64,000 bases of DNA from Helicobacter pylori_CU (GCF_000259235.1 NC_017733.1:372001-436000); one strand, 5' to 3'; positions 25,336 through 34,166 are shown, counted from the stretch's first letter. Numbers and translations are program-made. Notes: generated from the letters alone by a model not told the origin.

Positions 25336-27324
25336 TCACTCTTCCATTTGAACGATACTCATTATTTCTTTAACCACATTCACATCTTCTAGCGTGCTTA
25401 AATCTTGAGTGATGGGCTCTTTTTTGGCGATAGATTTCAAAAGCCTTCTCATGATTTTCCCGCTCCTGGTTTTAGGCAAACCTGGCACATACATGACATT
25501 GTCTAATTTGGCGATCTTTCCAATTTCAACGGATAAGATATGATTCATTTCTTTTAACAATTCTAAACTCTCGCCAAGATTGCATTTAGCCCCATCGCAC
25601 AGCACCACAAACGCAAACAAGCCCTCTCCTTTAATCGTATCAGGGATACCCACTACCGCGCATTCAGCCACCATTTCATGTTTAGAAATAGCACTCTCCA
25701 CTTCAGCCGTGCCAATCCTATGCCCGCTCACATTCACAATATCATCTGTGCGCCCAATAATAGTGATGTATCCGTTTTCATCCACGATAGCGCCATCTCC
25801 AGAGAGGTAGACATATTCCCCATTCAACTTGATCTGAGAAAAATAGCTATCAATGTATCGTTTTTCATCGCCCCAAATGTTTCTTACCATAGAAGGCCAT
25901 GGCTTAGTGATGCATAAAAACCCTTGCTCTCCGGGCTTTGTTTTGGTGCCGTCTTCGTTTAAAACTTCTGCATGGATGCCAGGCAAAGGCAAAGTCGCGC
26001 AGCTGGCCCTTATAGGCGTAGCTCCCGGTAAAGGGCTGATGATATGTCCGCCTGTTTCTGTTTGCCACCAAGTATCCACGATACTGCATTTTGAGTTACC
26101 GATTTTTTCATAAAACCATTTCCATGCTGTAGGGTTAATGGGCTCTCCCACCGTTCCTAAAACTTTGAGCGATTCTAAATTATACTTTAAGGGTTCGTTT
26201 TCGCCTTTGGCATGCAACATTCTTATAGCAGTGGGGGAAGTGTAGAATTTATCCACGCGGTATTCTTCTATCATTCTCCACCATCTCCCATAATCCGGAT
26301 AAGACATCGTGCCTTCTAGTATCAAAGTCGTTGCCCCGCAAGCTAAAGGTCCATAAACTACATAAGTGTGCCCTGTGATCCAGCCAATATCGGCGGTGCA
26401 CCAAAAATTATCGTTATCTCTAATATCAAAAACCCACTCCATCGTCATTTGCGCCCATAGCAAATACCCCGCACTGCTGTGTTGAACGCCTTTAGGTTTC
26501 CCGGTTGATCCGCTTGTATAGAGCAAGAATAAAGGATCTTCAGAGTCCATCATTTCAAGTTCGCATTTATCGGATTGGTAATGGACCATTTCATTATAGA
26601 CAAAATCGCGCCCTCTCACATAGTCAATCTCTCTGGCGTTTCGTATCACAATGAGCGCTTTTTCCACGCTAGGGCAGGCGTTATTTTCTAGAGCCTTGTC
26701 AAGGGCTGGCTTGAGCATGTAAGGTTTGCCTTTTCTAAAAGTCCCATCCGCTGTGATAACTAATTTGGCTTGAGCGTCGTTGATCCTATCCCTTAAGGCT
26801 TCAGGGCTAAACCCAGCAAAAACGATGCTATGGATCGCTCCAATCCTAGCGCATGCGAGCATCATATAAACGCTTTCTACAATCATGGGCATATAGATAA
26901 TGACTCTGTCGCCTTTTTTGACATTGAATTCGTTTTTTAAAAGGTTGGCTGTTTTATTGACTTCAGAGTGGAGTTTTCTGTAAGTGATGACATTATAATC
27001 CCCCATTTCCCCTTCAAAAATGATCGCTACTTTATTTTTTTTGTCTTTTAAATGCCTGTCTATGCAATTGTAAGAAACATTGATTTTGCCGTTTTCAAAC
27101 CATTTGAAAAAAGGGGCGTTATCGCTGTTTAAAACCTTATCAAAAGGTTTAAACCATGTGAGTTTTTGCTTGGCTAACTCGCCCCAAAAATGTTCATAAT
27201 CTTCATTGGCTTCATGCACTAAATCTTTATATTCGCACATGTTTTTAATCCTGGCTTGCTTGGCAAACGCTCTGTTAGGGTTAAAGATTTTTTTAGCGAA
27301 TTCTAAATCTTCGTCTAATTGCAT
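25336..27324 (-). CDS. acsA: Acetyl-CoA synthetase
   Basis: 662 residues, full length. The AMP-binding core motif YTSGSTGKPKG is near residue 268, DTWWQTETGG near 420, and the lysine that is acetylated in this family lies in TRSGKIMRR near 623. It activates acetate to acetyl-CoA through acetyl-AMP. A GGAG ribosome-binding site precedes the ATG. It has its own upstream gap of about 200 bases shared with a divergent phosphoesterase gene. Confidence 0.97.
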   Translation of the reverse strand: MQLDEDLEFAKKIFNPNRAFAKQARIKNMCEYKDLVHEANEDYEHFWGELAKQKLTWFKPFDKVLNSDNAPFFKWFENGKINVSYNCIDRHLKDKKNKVAIIFEGEMGDYNVITYRKLHSEVNKTANLLKNEFNVKKGDRVIIYMPMIVESVYMMLACARIGAIHSIVFAGFSPEALRDRINDAQAKLVITADGTFRKGKPYMLKPALDKALENNACPSVEKALIVIRNAREIDYVRGRDFVYNEMVHYQSDKCELEMMDSEDPLFLLYTSGSTGKPKGVQHSSAGYLLWAQMTMEWVFDIRDNDNFWCTADIGWITGHTYVVYGPLACGATTLILEGTMSYPDYGRWWRMIEEYRVDKFYTSPTAIRMLHAKGENEPLKYNLESLKVLGTVGEPINPTAWKWFYEKIGNSKCSIVDTWWQTETGGHIISPLPGATPIRASCATLPLPGIHAEVLNEDGTKTKPGEQGFLCITKPWPSMVRNIWGDEKRYIDSYFSQIKLNGEYVYLSGDGAIVDENGYITIIGRTDDIVNVSGHRIGTAEVESAISKHEMVAECAVVGIPDTIKGEGLFAFVVLCDGAKCNLGESLELLKEMNHILSVEIGKIAKLDNVMYVPGLPKTRSGKIMRRLLKSIAKKEPITQDLSTLEDVNVVKEIMSIVQMEE

Positions 27325-27522
27325 CGCATCTCCTTTTTCATGGTTTTAAGCGCATTTTTAATTATTATATCCAAATTCACACTCTTTTAAAGGGAGGGAT
27401 ACTTTTCTCTTTCTGTGTGGATTGAGACTGATAAAAAAGGAAATAGCACGATGAAACCTAAAGGGTGTATTAGCGTTAATATGATAGAATGACAGAACAC
27501 TTTATGATAATAAAAGGGTGGT

Positions 27523-28635
27523 ATGCTGATTTCCATAGCGTTTTTATTGGTTTTATGTCTTTTGAATTATAGTTCTTTTAGGATGTTAAAATCGTTTTTA
27601 ACCCTAAAGAAAATCTCTCGATACGCTTATTTGGGGTTTTTCATCCTTTTGAGCATGGGCGAGGCGGCTTTTGTTTTTTATAGAAATGCTATGCCTAGCC
27701 ATTTGTTTGTTTTGACTTCAGCGTGTTCGTTTGTATCCTTTATTGTGTTTGTTTTTTCTTTAAGTTTTTACGGGTTTTCCTACTCTGTAGAAAAAATAGA
27801 TTTTTTATATTCAAGGCGTAAAAGTTTAAAAAACTTTTTAAAATTAGGGTTTTATCTGGCGTTATTAGGGTATTTTTGGCGTGGCTTTTATGAAGGGTTA
27901 GCCCGCCCTAAAATCAAAGAAACCCCTATTTATTTAGACAAGCTGGATAAAGAATTAAAGATTATTTTACTCACAGACATGCATGTGGGGAGTTTGTTGC
28001 AAAAAGATTTTGTTGATTACATTGTAGAAGAAGTCAATCAAAAAGAAGTGGATATGGTGCTGATTGGAGGGGATTTAGTGGATGAAAACATTGAAAAAGT
28101 CAAATCCTTTTTACTGCCTTTAAACAACCTTAAAAGCACGCATGGCACTTTTTATGTGCCAGGAAACCATGAGTATTATCATGGCATAGAGCCGATTTTA
28201 TCGTTTCTTGACACGCTTAATTTGACGATTTTAGGGAATGAGTGCGTGCATTTAGGGGGGATCAATTTGTGCGGCGTGTATGATTATTTCGCAAGGAAGC
28301 GTCAAAATTTTGCCCCCAATATTGACAAAGCGTTAAAAAAGCGCAATGAGAGTAAGCCCACGATCCTTTTAGCCCACCAACCTAAACAAATTAGAAGCCT
28401 CAAAGAAAGCCACTCTGTAGATCTAGTGCTTTCAGGGCATACCCATGCAGGGCAAATCTTTCCCTTTAGCCTTTTAGTCAAGTTGGCGCAAACCTATTTA
28501 CATGGTTTATACAAGCACAGCCCCACCACTCAAATTTATGTGAGCAGTGGGGCAGGGTATTGGGGGATTCCTTTAAGGTTTTTAGCCCCTAGCGAGATCG
28601 CATACCTTAGGCTTTTACCTAAAAATCAAGCTTAG
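27523..28635 (+). CDS. Membrane-anchored metallophosphoesterase (HP1044-like)
   Basis: 370 residues. Four hydrophobic N-terminal segments (to about residue 130) are followed by a calcineurin-like domain with all metal motifs: DMHVG, GGDLVD, GNHEYYHG, LAHQPKQ and SGHTHAGQ. The layout resembles YkuE-type phosphodiesterases. The substrate cannot be told from sequence. The catalytic domain follows an uneven set of membrane segments, so its side of the membrane is uncertain. Confidence 0.82.
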   Translation: MLISIAFLLVLCLLNYSSFRMLKSFLTLKKISRYAYLGFFILLSMGEAAFVFYRNAMPSHLFVLTSACSFVSFIVFVFSLSFYGFSYSVEKIDFLYSRRKSLKNFLKLGFYLALLGYFWRGFYEGLARPKIKETPIYLDKLDKELKIILLTDMHVGSLLQKDFVDYIVEEVNQKEVDMVLIGGDLVDENIEKVKSFLLPLNNLKSTHGTFYVPGNHEYYHGIEPILSFLDTLNLTILGNECVHLGGINLCGVYDYFARKRQNFAPNIDKALKKRNESKPTILLAHQPKQIRSLKESHSVDLVLSGHTHAGQIFPFSLLVKLAQTYLHGLYKHSPTTQIYVSSGAGYWGIPLRFLAPSEIAYLRLLPKNQA

Positions 28636-28695
28636 TCAAACAAAATCTTAAAATCGTAATCAAGCGGTTAAAAATAAGAATTAAAACAAGGAGTT

Positions 28696-28782
28696 AAAAA
28701 CAACCGCCAAGACAAAGGGAAAGGAGGGGGAGGTGACCCTTCAATCTTAGCGGTGCCAACCAAACCATAAGGAATGGTTGGA
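28696..28782 (-). ncRNA. repG: RepG small regulatory RNA
   Basis: Between HP1044 and hsrA, where RepG is known to lie. Read on minus, a first stem (CCAACC with GGTTGG) is followed by a terminator hairpin with the stem ACCGCTAAGA / TCTTGGCGGT, a long C/U-rich loop (forward 28714-28739) and a T run. The predicted length, about 87 nt, fits the described RNA, which uses this loop to bind the G-repeat in the tlpB leader and tune that chemoreceptor's expression. The ends are inferred from the -10 box and the T run. Confidence 0.88.
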
Positions 28783-28787
28783 TTGTG

Positions 28788-28793
28788 ATTATA
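28788..28793 (-). promoter_or_regulatory. -10 box of RepG
   Basis: A perfect TATAAT on minus lies about six bases before the inferred RepG 5' end. Confidence 0.7.
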
Positions 28794-28838
28794 CAATAAA
28801 ATGGTGATTTTTAGCAAATGATTTTAAAAATTATCCAT

Positions 28839-28862
28839 AAAAAACGCTTAAAGGCATTTTTT
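28839..28862. terminator. Terminator-like hairpin and partial copy of the dispersed repeat
   Basis: AAAAAACGC, loop TTAAAG, GCATTTTTT forms a hairpin with one mismatch. The bases that follow, to about 28900 (ending AAAAGAGCTTGA), resemble the left part of the repeat copy at 62478, where the same hairpin is perfect. Confidence 0.5.
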
Positions 28863-28922
28863 ACAACCAACAACCAAATACAAAAGAGCTTGATTTTAAC
28901 TAAAGCTTTTATTAAAATTTTC

Positions 28923-28950
28923 TTAAACTAATTTAAAATTATGATATAAT
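28923..28950 (+). promoter_or_regulatory. hsrA promoter with TTAA-type direct repeats
   Basis: The -10 TATAAT is at 28945-28950. Just upstream, TTAAACTAATTTAAA gives two TTAA half-sites about one helical turn apart at the -35 position. HsrA (HP1043) is known to bind its own promoter at such direct repeats, so autoregulation is likely. Confidence 0.65.
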
Positions 28951-28989
28951 CAGTGTTCGAATTACTCTTAAATGCAGGAGTCATACACC

Positions 28990-29661
28990 ATGCGCGTTCT
29001 ACTGATTGAAAAAAATTCTGTTTTGGGTGGAGAAATTGAAAAGGGCTTAAATGTTAAAGGCTTTATGGCTGATGTAACAGAGAGTTTAGAGGATGGGGAA
29101 TATCTCATGGATATTAGGAATTATGACTTGGTTATGGTTAGCGATAAAAACGCTTTAAGTTTTGTTTCTAGAATCAAGGAAAAGCATTCTTCTATTGTTG
29201 TTTTAGTTTCTTCGGATAACCCTACAAGCGAGGAAGAAGTCCATTCGTTTGAGCAAGGTGCGGACGATTATATCGCTAAACCTTATCGCAGCATTAAGGC
29301 TTTAGTCGCAAGGATTGAGGCTCGTTTGAGGTTTTGGGGTTCTAATGTGATTGAAATTGGGGATTTGACCATTAGCCCTGATGAAGAAAAGATTATTTAC
29401 AAGGGGCGTGAAGTTGAGGTTAAAGGGAAGCCTTTTGAAGTGCTTACCCATCTTGCCAGACATAGGGATCAAATCGTCTCCAAAGAACAGCTTTTAGACG
29501 CTATTTGGGAAGAGCCTGAGATGGTTACCCCTAATGTCATTGAAGTGGCTATTAATCAAATCCGCCAAAAAATGGATAAACCCTTAGGGATTTCCACGGT
29601 TGAAACCGTGAGACGCAGAGGCTATCGTTTTTGCTACCCCAAACCGGCGTGTGAAGAGTAA
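28990..29661 (+). CDS. hsrA: HsrA, orphan OmpR-family essential response regulator (HP1043)
   Basis: 223 residues from the ATG at 28990, with AGGAG nine bases upstream; the earlier in-frame ATG at 28972 has no such site. The receiver domain lacks the phosphoacceptor Asp: the strand end reads LVMVSDKN, with Ser where Asp is expected (about residue 51). A winged-helix DNA-binding domain (about 120-220) ends in VRRRGYRF. The known protein is a phosphorylation-independent homeostatic regulator. No histidine kinase gene is adjacent. Confidence 0.95.
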   Translation: MRVLLIEKNSVLGGEIEKGLNVKGFMADVTESLEDGEYLMDIRNYDLVMVSDKNALSFVSRIKEKHSSIVVLVSSDNPTSEEEVHSFEQGADDYIAKPYRSIKALVARIEARLRFWGSNVIEIGDLTISPDEEKIIYKGREVEVKGKPFEVLTHLARHRDQIVSKEQLLDAIWEEPEMVTPNVIEVAINQIRQKMDKPLGISTVETVRRRGYRFCYPKPACEE

Positions 29662-29960
29662 ATTCCGTGGTTTGCTAAAAAATAGGTCAGAATGAGGGTG
29701 TGGAGCGGGTAAAGTCAAATATTTGAATAGCGATAATAGAGACACTCATATCATGCTAGTGTCTAGCTAGGAGCATAATCGTTTTATCTGCGATTAGTAG
29801 GGTATTTTGGTTAAAAAAACACTCAAATAAATTCGTATCAATTCATGGAGTTAAATATCTATCAAAACACAAAATACAAACTTTGGCTCCGTTTTCATTG
29901 GATATTGACAAAGTCTTATTTTTGTGGGATTTTTATGGGATACAAGAAAAATACACAAAG
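29662..29960. other. Intergenic stretch after hsrA with no gene seen
   Basis: About 300 bases of AT-rich DNA with stops in all frames at short spacing. I see no tRNA, no strong terminator right after hsrA and no ORF with a good ribosome-binding site. Confidence 0.5.
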
Positions 29961-29985
29961 AAAACGCTAGCTAAACCCTAGCTTG
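29961..29985 (-). terminator. Terminator after the micro-peptide ORF
   Basis: Read on minus, GCAAGCTAGGGTTTAGCTAGC folds with AGCTA pairing to TAGCT and is followed by GTTTTC. It starts 11 bases past the stop of the 18-residue ORF. Confidence 0.6.
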
Positions 29986-29995
29986 CACTAAAATT

Positions 29996-30052
29996 TTAGT
30001 ATAGTGGCGTTGTGAGAACCATTAAAACTATGATTGCTAATAGTAGTTTCAT
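29996..30052 (-). CDS. Candidate 18-residue hydrophobic peptide, possible type I toxin
   Basis: The ORF reads MKLLLAIIVLMVLTTPLY. AAGGA lies 11 bases upstream of the ATG, a TATAGT -10 about 33 bases upstream, and a hairpin terminator just downstream, so it is a compact transcription unit of about 118 nt. The peptide is one short membrane-spanning-length stretch. An opposite promoter lies inside the end of the ORF (see 30012-30071). H. pylori is known to carry AapA/IsoA-type toxin-antitoxin loci with this layout; this peptide is unlike AapA1 in sequence. Translation is not shown by sequence alone. Confidence 0.5.
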   Translation of the reverse strand: MKLLLAIIVLMVLTTPLY

Positions 30053-30071
30053 GGTTGGTTATTTCCTTTTT
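30012..30071 (+). ncRNA. Candidate antisense RNA opposite the micro-peptide ORF
   Basis: A plus-strand TATAGT at 30000-30005 predicts a start near 30012. The transcript would fold into one hairpin: AACCAT and AAACTA (30017-30030) pair with TAGTTT and ATGGTT (30044-30056), ending in a T-rich run (TTTCCTTTTT). It would be complementary to the peptide start codon and its leader up to the Shine-Dalgarno. Confidence 0.42.
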
Positions 30072-30084
30072 AAGATAGCCGCTC

Positions 30085-30090
30085 ACTATA
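30085..30090 (-). promoter_or_regulatory. -10 box for the micro-peptide transcript
   Basis: TATAGT on minus, giving a predicted start near 30079 and a leader of about 27 bases. There is no recognisable -35, as is common in H. pylori. Confidence 0.45.
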
Positions 30091-30202
30091 CCCCAAACCC
30101 TAACATGCTCCAAATACCCGCAACAAAAAACAATAAAATAGAGAGATAACTTAAAATGATTATTTGCGTTGGCGTGATGATAATTTAAAAAACCTAAAAA
30201 TA

Positions 30203-30360
30203 CTAAAAAAGCGTTTTTTACAATCAAATTATTAAGAGAGCTTGCGAAAAATAAGCGATGAATTTTTAAGCGACCTTTTGGGGGTTAGGGGGATTTAGTT
30301 GGAGGTTTGTAGGGGAATAGTTTTTAAAATATCCCTTATTCCCTTAAAGAAATGAGTTTA
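30203..30360. repeat. Dispersed intergenic repeat, near full-length copy
   Basis: Aligns by eye along its length with 62478-62645: CTAAAAAA-GC-TTTTTTA at the left, AGAGCTTG in the middle, GGGTTAGGGGG, and CCCTTAAAGAAATGAGTTT at the right. A G-rich arm and a C-rich arm (AGGGGAATA with TATTCCCT) form an inverted repeat. No gene is seen in it. Confidence 0.55.
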
Positions 30361-30453
30361 TACAAAATGATAGAATGAAAATTTTTAAACCTTATCAAAA
30401 AGAGTTTTTAAACTCTTTTCAGTTTTTGTTAGCTTGTTACAAACAGCTTAGTT

Positions 30454-31500
30454 TTAAGCGTTGTTGAAGATTTCTTCAATTTGTTCTTTAATATCCCTAT
30501 AATTGAAACTCTCCCTAAAGCCATCAATCTTGCCTCCGCTCGCATTCCTATGCCCGCCCCCATTAAAACACATTTGACTGAGTTCACACACATCGCAATT
30601 CCCATTCGCTCTTAAGCTCACATTCCCTTTAGCGTTCACATCTATATAAAAATCAAAATCCGGATTTTGCGTTAAAAAAAGGTTAGCCAACACGCTAATA
30701 CCCCCCATAGAATAACTTAAAAACCCTTTCTTATCCTGGTAATAAACGCTGCAATCATGCTTTTTTAAAGAGAGCAAATGCGTTTGTGCGTTTGAAGAGA
30801 TATTGTCCATCGTTTCTGCATCAGGGTCGCCCCCTAAAGCGATTTTTTTAAGCTTGAACAAATCGTTATCATAGGCTACAGGGGCATTTTCTAAAAACAA
30901 ATAGTTTTTAACTTCTTCTAAAAGCTTTAATTTATAATCGCGGTTTTCATCATCAAACATGAAACGATTCAATTCAGAGCTTTGGTTAATCATGCGCATA
31001 CACACCTTGCCTAATTCAAAGCCATAACCCTGCGTGTCCCAAATATCCACAGAATTGACCATTTCCACCAAAGGCTCTAGCCATGTTGTGTTTTTTGGCT
31101 CTAAAATAGCGTAATGCTTTTTCAAAAATTCATACACGATTTTAGTCGCGCAACGGTTAATGTCTAAAAAATACCAATGGAAACTCTCAGCCACTTCTTT
31201 ACCGCTGATATGGTGATCCAAAAGCTGGATTTGAATGTTTTTGTTTTGCAAGCGGTGTTCTTGGATTTTATCTTGCAGATACTTTGCTTCGTTTAAGTTC
31301 AAATTCAAATCGCTAACCAAAATAAGGAATTCACTCTCTTTAGATTGAGCGATCGCGTTTAGAATCTCATAAATTCTCGCTGAAACTTCACGCCCGTAAT
31401 TAGCGTTATAGCATTGGGTATTTTTAAAAAATTGTTTTGAAACAAGCTGGCATGCATAGCCGTCTAAATCAATGTGTGAAAGGTGGTAAACTTGCATCAT
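30454..31500 (-). CDS. DHH/DHHA1-family phosphoesterase (HP1042-like)
   Basis: 348 residues. Metal-site motifs of the DHH superfamily: HIDLDGYAC near residue 9, LVSDLNLN near 62 and LLDHHISGK near 96. The C-terminal DHHA1 motif is FNGGGHRNASGGKI. Members degrade oligoribonucleotides or pAp (NrnA-type). An AAGGAGA site precedes two possible Met starts. It lies just downstream of flhA on the same strand. Confidence 0.82.
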   Translation of the reverse strand: MMQVYHLSHIDLDGYACQLVSKQFFKNTQCYNANYGREVSARIYEILNAIAQSKESEFLILVSDLNLNLNEAKYLQDKIQEHRLQNKNIQIQLLDHHISGKEVAESFHWYFLDINRCATKIVYEFLKKHYAILEPKNTTWLEPLVEMVNSVDIWDTQGYGFELGKVCMRMINQSSELNRFMFDDENRDYKLKLLEEVKNYLFLENAPVAYDNDLFKLKKIALGGDPDAETMDNISSNAQTHLLSLKKHDCSVYYQDKKGFLSYSMGGISVLANLFLTQNPDFDFYIDVNAKGNVSLRANGNCDVCELSQMCFNGGGHRNASGGKIDGFRESFNYRDIKEQIEEIFNNA

Positions 31501-31527
31501 TCTCCTTTTTTATCAATTATTTATCCA

Positions 31528-33729
31528 TTAAAAGTTAATATGGATCGTGCCTAAGGCTTCAAAATTAGAGTTAGGATCTAATTCAGCATGGCTTAGCACG
31601 ACCACATCAATCCTAGCCTGCTCCATTTGATTGGAAAGGGCTTTTCTTAAATTAGGCTCTACGATCAAAATCACCGGAGCGATCCCTTTTTGCAAGACTT
31701 TCATGGCCTCTTCAGAGACCACTTCAATGAGTTTTTGCAATTCGCTCACATTGAGCAACAGGCTCTTAGAAGTGCCATTTTCTCGCAATTTATTAAGCAA
31801 AAATTGTTCGCTATCGGTAGAAAAGGTTAAAAATTTCAAACGCCCGTCTTCAGATTTAAAAGCGTTAGTGATCACCCTAGAAAGTCTCGCCCTCACTTGT
31901 TCGGTTAAGATATTCACATCGTTTTGAACCAATGGGGCAATATCGGTAATCGTTTCTAAAATAGTGAGCATGTCCTTAATAGGGATTTTTTCATGCAACA
32001 AGGCTTGCAAGACTGATCGGATCGCACCGGTGGGGATTTTTTTACTCTCTTCTACAATCGTAGGATAGTCTTTAGCCAAGCGCTCTAAAAGGGATTTCAC
32101 TTCATCTTTAGTGATAAAATCTTCAGCGTATTTTTTCACTAATTCGCTGGTGTGCGTCGCAATAACGGTGCTTGGATCAATAATGGTATAGCCTTGAATG
32201 ATGGCTTCTTCTTTATTTTTGGTTTCAATCCATAAAGCGTCCATTCCAAAAGCCGGCTCTTTAGTAGGAATGCCTTCAATTTCTTTATTCACAAAACCGG
32301 TATTCATGGCTAAAAACTTGTCTGGCATCACCATGCCCTCACCAATCACAATGCCCTTAAGCTTGATTTCATAATGCGTTGGGGGGAGCTGTAAATTATC
32401 CCTGATCCTAATTTGAGGCATCAAAAAACCATAATCGCTCGCTATCTTTTTTCTAATGCCCCTAATCCTTTCTAACAAATCGCCCCCTTGTTTCATGTCC
32501 GCTAAGCTGATGAGCTGATAGCCTAAAGCCAATTCTAAAAATTCAATTTTTAACACTTCATCAATCGCTTGTTCTTCTTCTCTTTTGAGCTCTTCTTGGG
32601 TTTTAGCCCTTGTGGTGGGGGTGTGGGGTTTGATTTTGGAGCTGTGGGGTTTTTCGCTCAAATCCAAGCCGAATTTTTGACTCAAATAATTTTCTAATTT
32701 AGTGAGCAACCCGTCTTTTCCCTCCCTGCTAATCAGCCATGCGATGAATAAAAAGAGAGTCCCTACAAACGCTAAAGAAAAGGTAGGGAGTCCAGGAATG
32801 GTTGCAAAAAGCAATAAAATCGCTCCCACAATCACTAGAGTTTTGCTTTTATTCGTGAGCTGTGTGATGAGTTTAGAAGCGAAGTCCTCTTCTTCGTTTT
32901 GCGTGGTGCGAGTGGCGACAATACCGGTCGCTGTCGCAATGATTAAAGCAGGGATTTGCCCTACAAGCCCATCGCCAATGGTTAGGATAGTGAAAGTGCT
33001 AGCGCTAAAGCTCAAGCTCATATCCCTTTGGAACACGCCCACTAAAAACCCCCCAATGATATTGATAAGCGTGATGATGATAGAAGCGATCGCATCGCCT
33101 TTGACAAATTTAGACGCGCCATCCATCGCGCCATAAAAATCCGCTTCTTGGCTTAGAGCGGCGCGCCGTTTTTTAGCTTCCTTATCATCAATAAGCCCTG
33201 AGTTTAAATCCGCATCAATCGCCATTTGCTTTCCTGGCATAGCGTCTAGAGCGAATCGCGCCCTAACTTCAGTAACCCTAGTAGAGCCATTAGTAACCAC
33301 TAATAAATTCACTAACACTAAAATACTAAAGATAATCGCCCCAATCACATAATTCCCGCTCACGCTAAATTCCCCAAACGCTGTGATAATATCGCTCACC
33401 GCGCTAGGCCCTTTATAACCTTGAGTTAAAATCATTCTAGTGGTGGCGACATTTAAAGCCAAGCGGTATAAGGTTACAATAAGTAATAAAGTGGGGAAAG
33501 CGCTAAAATCAGTGGGCTTGTCAATATAAAGCCCGATTAAAATAATCAACACCGATAGCGCGATAGAAATCGTGAGTAAAAAATCCAACACAAAAGGCGG
33601 TAACGGCACGATAATGATCGCTAAAATCGCTATCACAAAGACCACAAGGGCTAAGTCTTTGGATTGCAAAAAGCGTTTAAAGACAGGGAAAGTCTTTTTA
33701 AAAGCTAATTTGGAGCGTTCGTTTGCCAT
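31528..33729 (-). CDS. flhA: FlhA, flagellar type III export gate protein
   Basis: 733 residues. The N-terminal half has about eight membrane segments with the FHIPEP-family loop (RFALDAMPGKQMAIDADLNSGLI, about 150-175). The C-terminal half is the cytosolic ring that docks chaperone-substrate complexes. It is required for flagellar protein export and, in H. pylori, for normal flagellar gene expression. No frame damage is seen. Confidence 0.97.
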   Translation of the reverse strand: MANERSKLAFKKTFPVFKRFLQSKDLALVVFVIAILAIIIVPLPPFVLDFLLTISIALSVLIILIGLYIDKPTDFSAFPTLLLIVTLYRLALNVATTRMILTQGYKGPSAVSDIITAFGEFSVSGNYVIGAIIFSILVLVNLLVVTNGSTRVTEVRARFALDAMPGKQMAIDADLNSGLIDDKEAKKRRAALSQEADFYGAMDGASKFVKGDAIASIIITLINIIGGFLVGVFQRDMSLSFSASTFTILTIGDGLVGQIPALIIATATGIVATRTTQNEEEDFASKLITQLTNKSKTLVIVGAILLLFATIPGLPTFSLAFVGTLFLFIAWLISREGKDGLLTKLENYLSQKFGLDLSEKPHSSKIKPHTPTTRAKTQEELKREEEQAIDEVLKIEFLELALGYQLISLADMKQGGDLLERIRGIRKKIASDYGFLMPQIRIRDNLQLPPTHYEIKLKGIVIGEGMVMPDKFLAMNTGFVNKEIEGIPTKEPAFGMDALWIETKNKEEAIIQGYTIIDPSTVIATHTSELVKKYAEDFITKDEVKSLLERLAKDYPTIVEESKKIPTGAIRSVLQALLHEKIPIKDMLTILETITDIAPLVQNDVNILTEQVRARLSRVITNAFKSEDGRLKFLTFSTDSEQFLLNKLRENGTSKSLLLNVSELQKLIEVVSEEAMKVLQKGIAPVILIVEPNLRKALSNQMEQARIDVVVLSHAELDPNSNFEALGTIHINF

Positions 33730-33774
33730 AATCTAAAATCAATGCCTTAATTTTGGTAGGTGTGTTTGTCTCTT

Positions 33775-33780
33775 ATTATA
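33775..33780 (-). promoter_or_regulatory. -10 box of flhA
   Basis: A perfect TATAAT on minus about 45 bases upstream of the flhA ATG. Confidence 0.55.
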
Positions 33781-33823
33781 ATATAAAGTTTAAAAGTATG
33801 GCACAAAAAAGCTTATTTTACGC

Positions 33824-33829
33824 TATAAT
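33824..33829 (+). promoter_or_regulatory. -10 box of rpsO
   Basis: TATAAT in a GC-TATAAT-GCG context. It is followed by the strong AGGAGG ribosome-binding site at 33854-33859 and the rpsO ATG at 33865. Confidence 0.7.
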
Positions 33830-33864
33830 GCGATCTTTATTAAATTACCAATTAGGAGGTCGTT

Positions 33865-34137
33865 ATGGCTTTGAATCTGGAGAAAAAACAAGAAATCATT
33901 AAGGCGTTTGCTACTAAGGAAAACGATACAGGTTCTTGTGAAGTGCAAGTGGCGTTGTTGAATGAAAGGATCAAGCTTTTAACCGAGCATTTAAAAACTA
34001 ACCCCAAAGATCATTCCAGTCGTTTAGGGCTTTTAAAATTAGTCGCTCAAAGACGCAACTTGTTGAAATACATCAAACGCACCGCTCATGCACGTTATGT
34101 GGTTTTGATTGAAAAGTTAGGCATTAAAGACAGATAA
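33865..34137 (+). CDS. rpsO: 30S ribosomal protein S15
   Basis: 90 residues, normal length. The S15 block GSCEVQVALLNERIKLLTEHLK (about 22-43) and HSSRLGLLKLVAQRRNLLKYIK (about 50-71) are plain. It binds the central domain of 16S rRNA and nucleates platform assembly. It has its own promoter and is followed 29 bases later by waaL. Confidence 0.97.
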   Translation: MALNLEKKQEIIKAFATKENDTGSCEVQVALLNERIKLLTEHLKTNPKDHSSRLGLLKLVAQRRNLLKYIKRTAHARYVVLIEKLGIKDR

Positions 34138-34166
34138 TTTTATCGGTTTTAGGGTATGGCGAGTTT

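Noticed and set aside
29988..30227. A 79-codon minus-strand ORF in the hsrA-HP1042 gap
   Set aside because: It has no ribosome-binding site, a chance-like composition, and runs through the more convincing micro-peptide unit in another frame.
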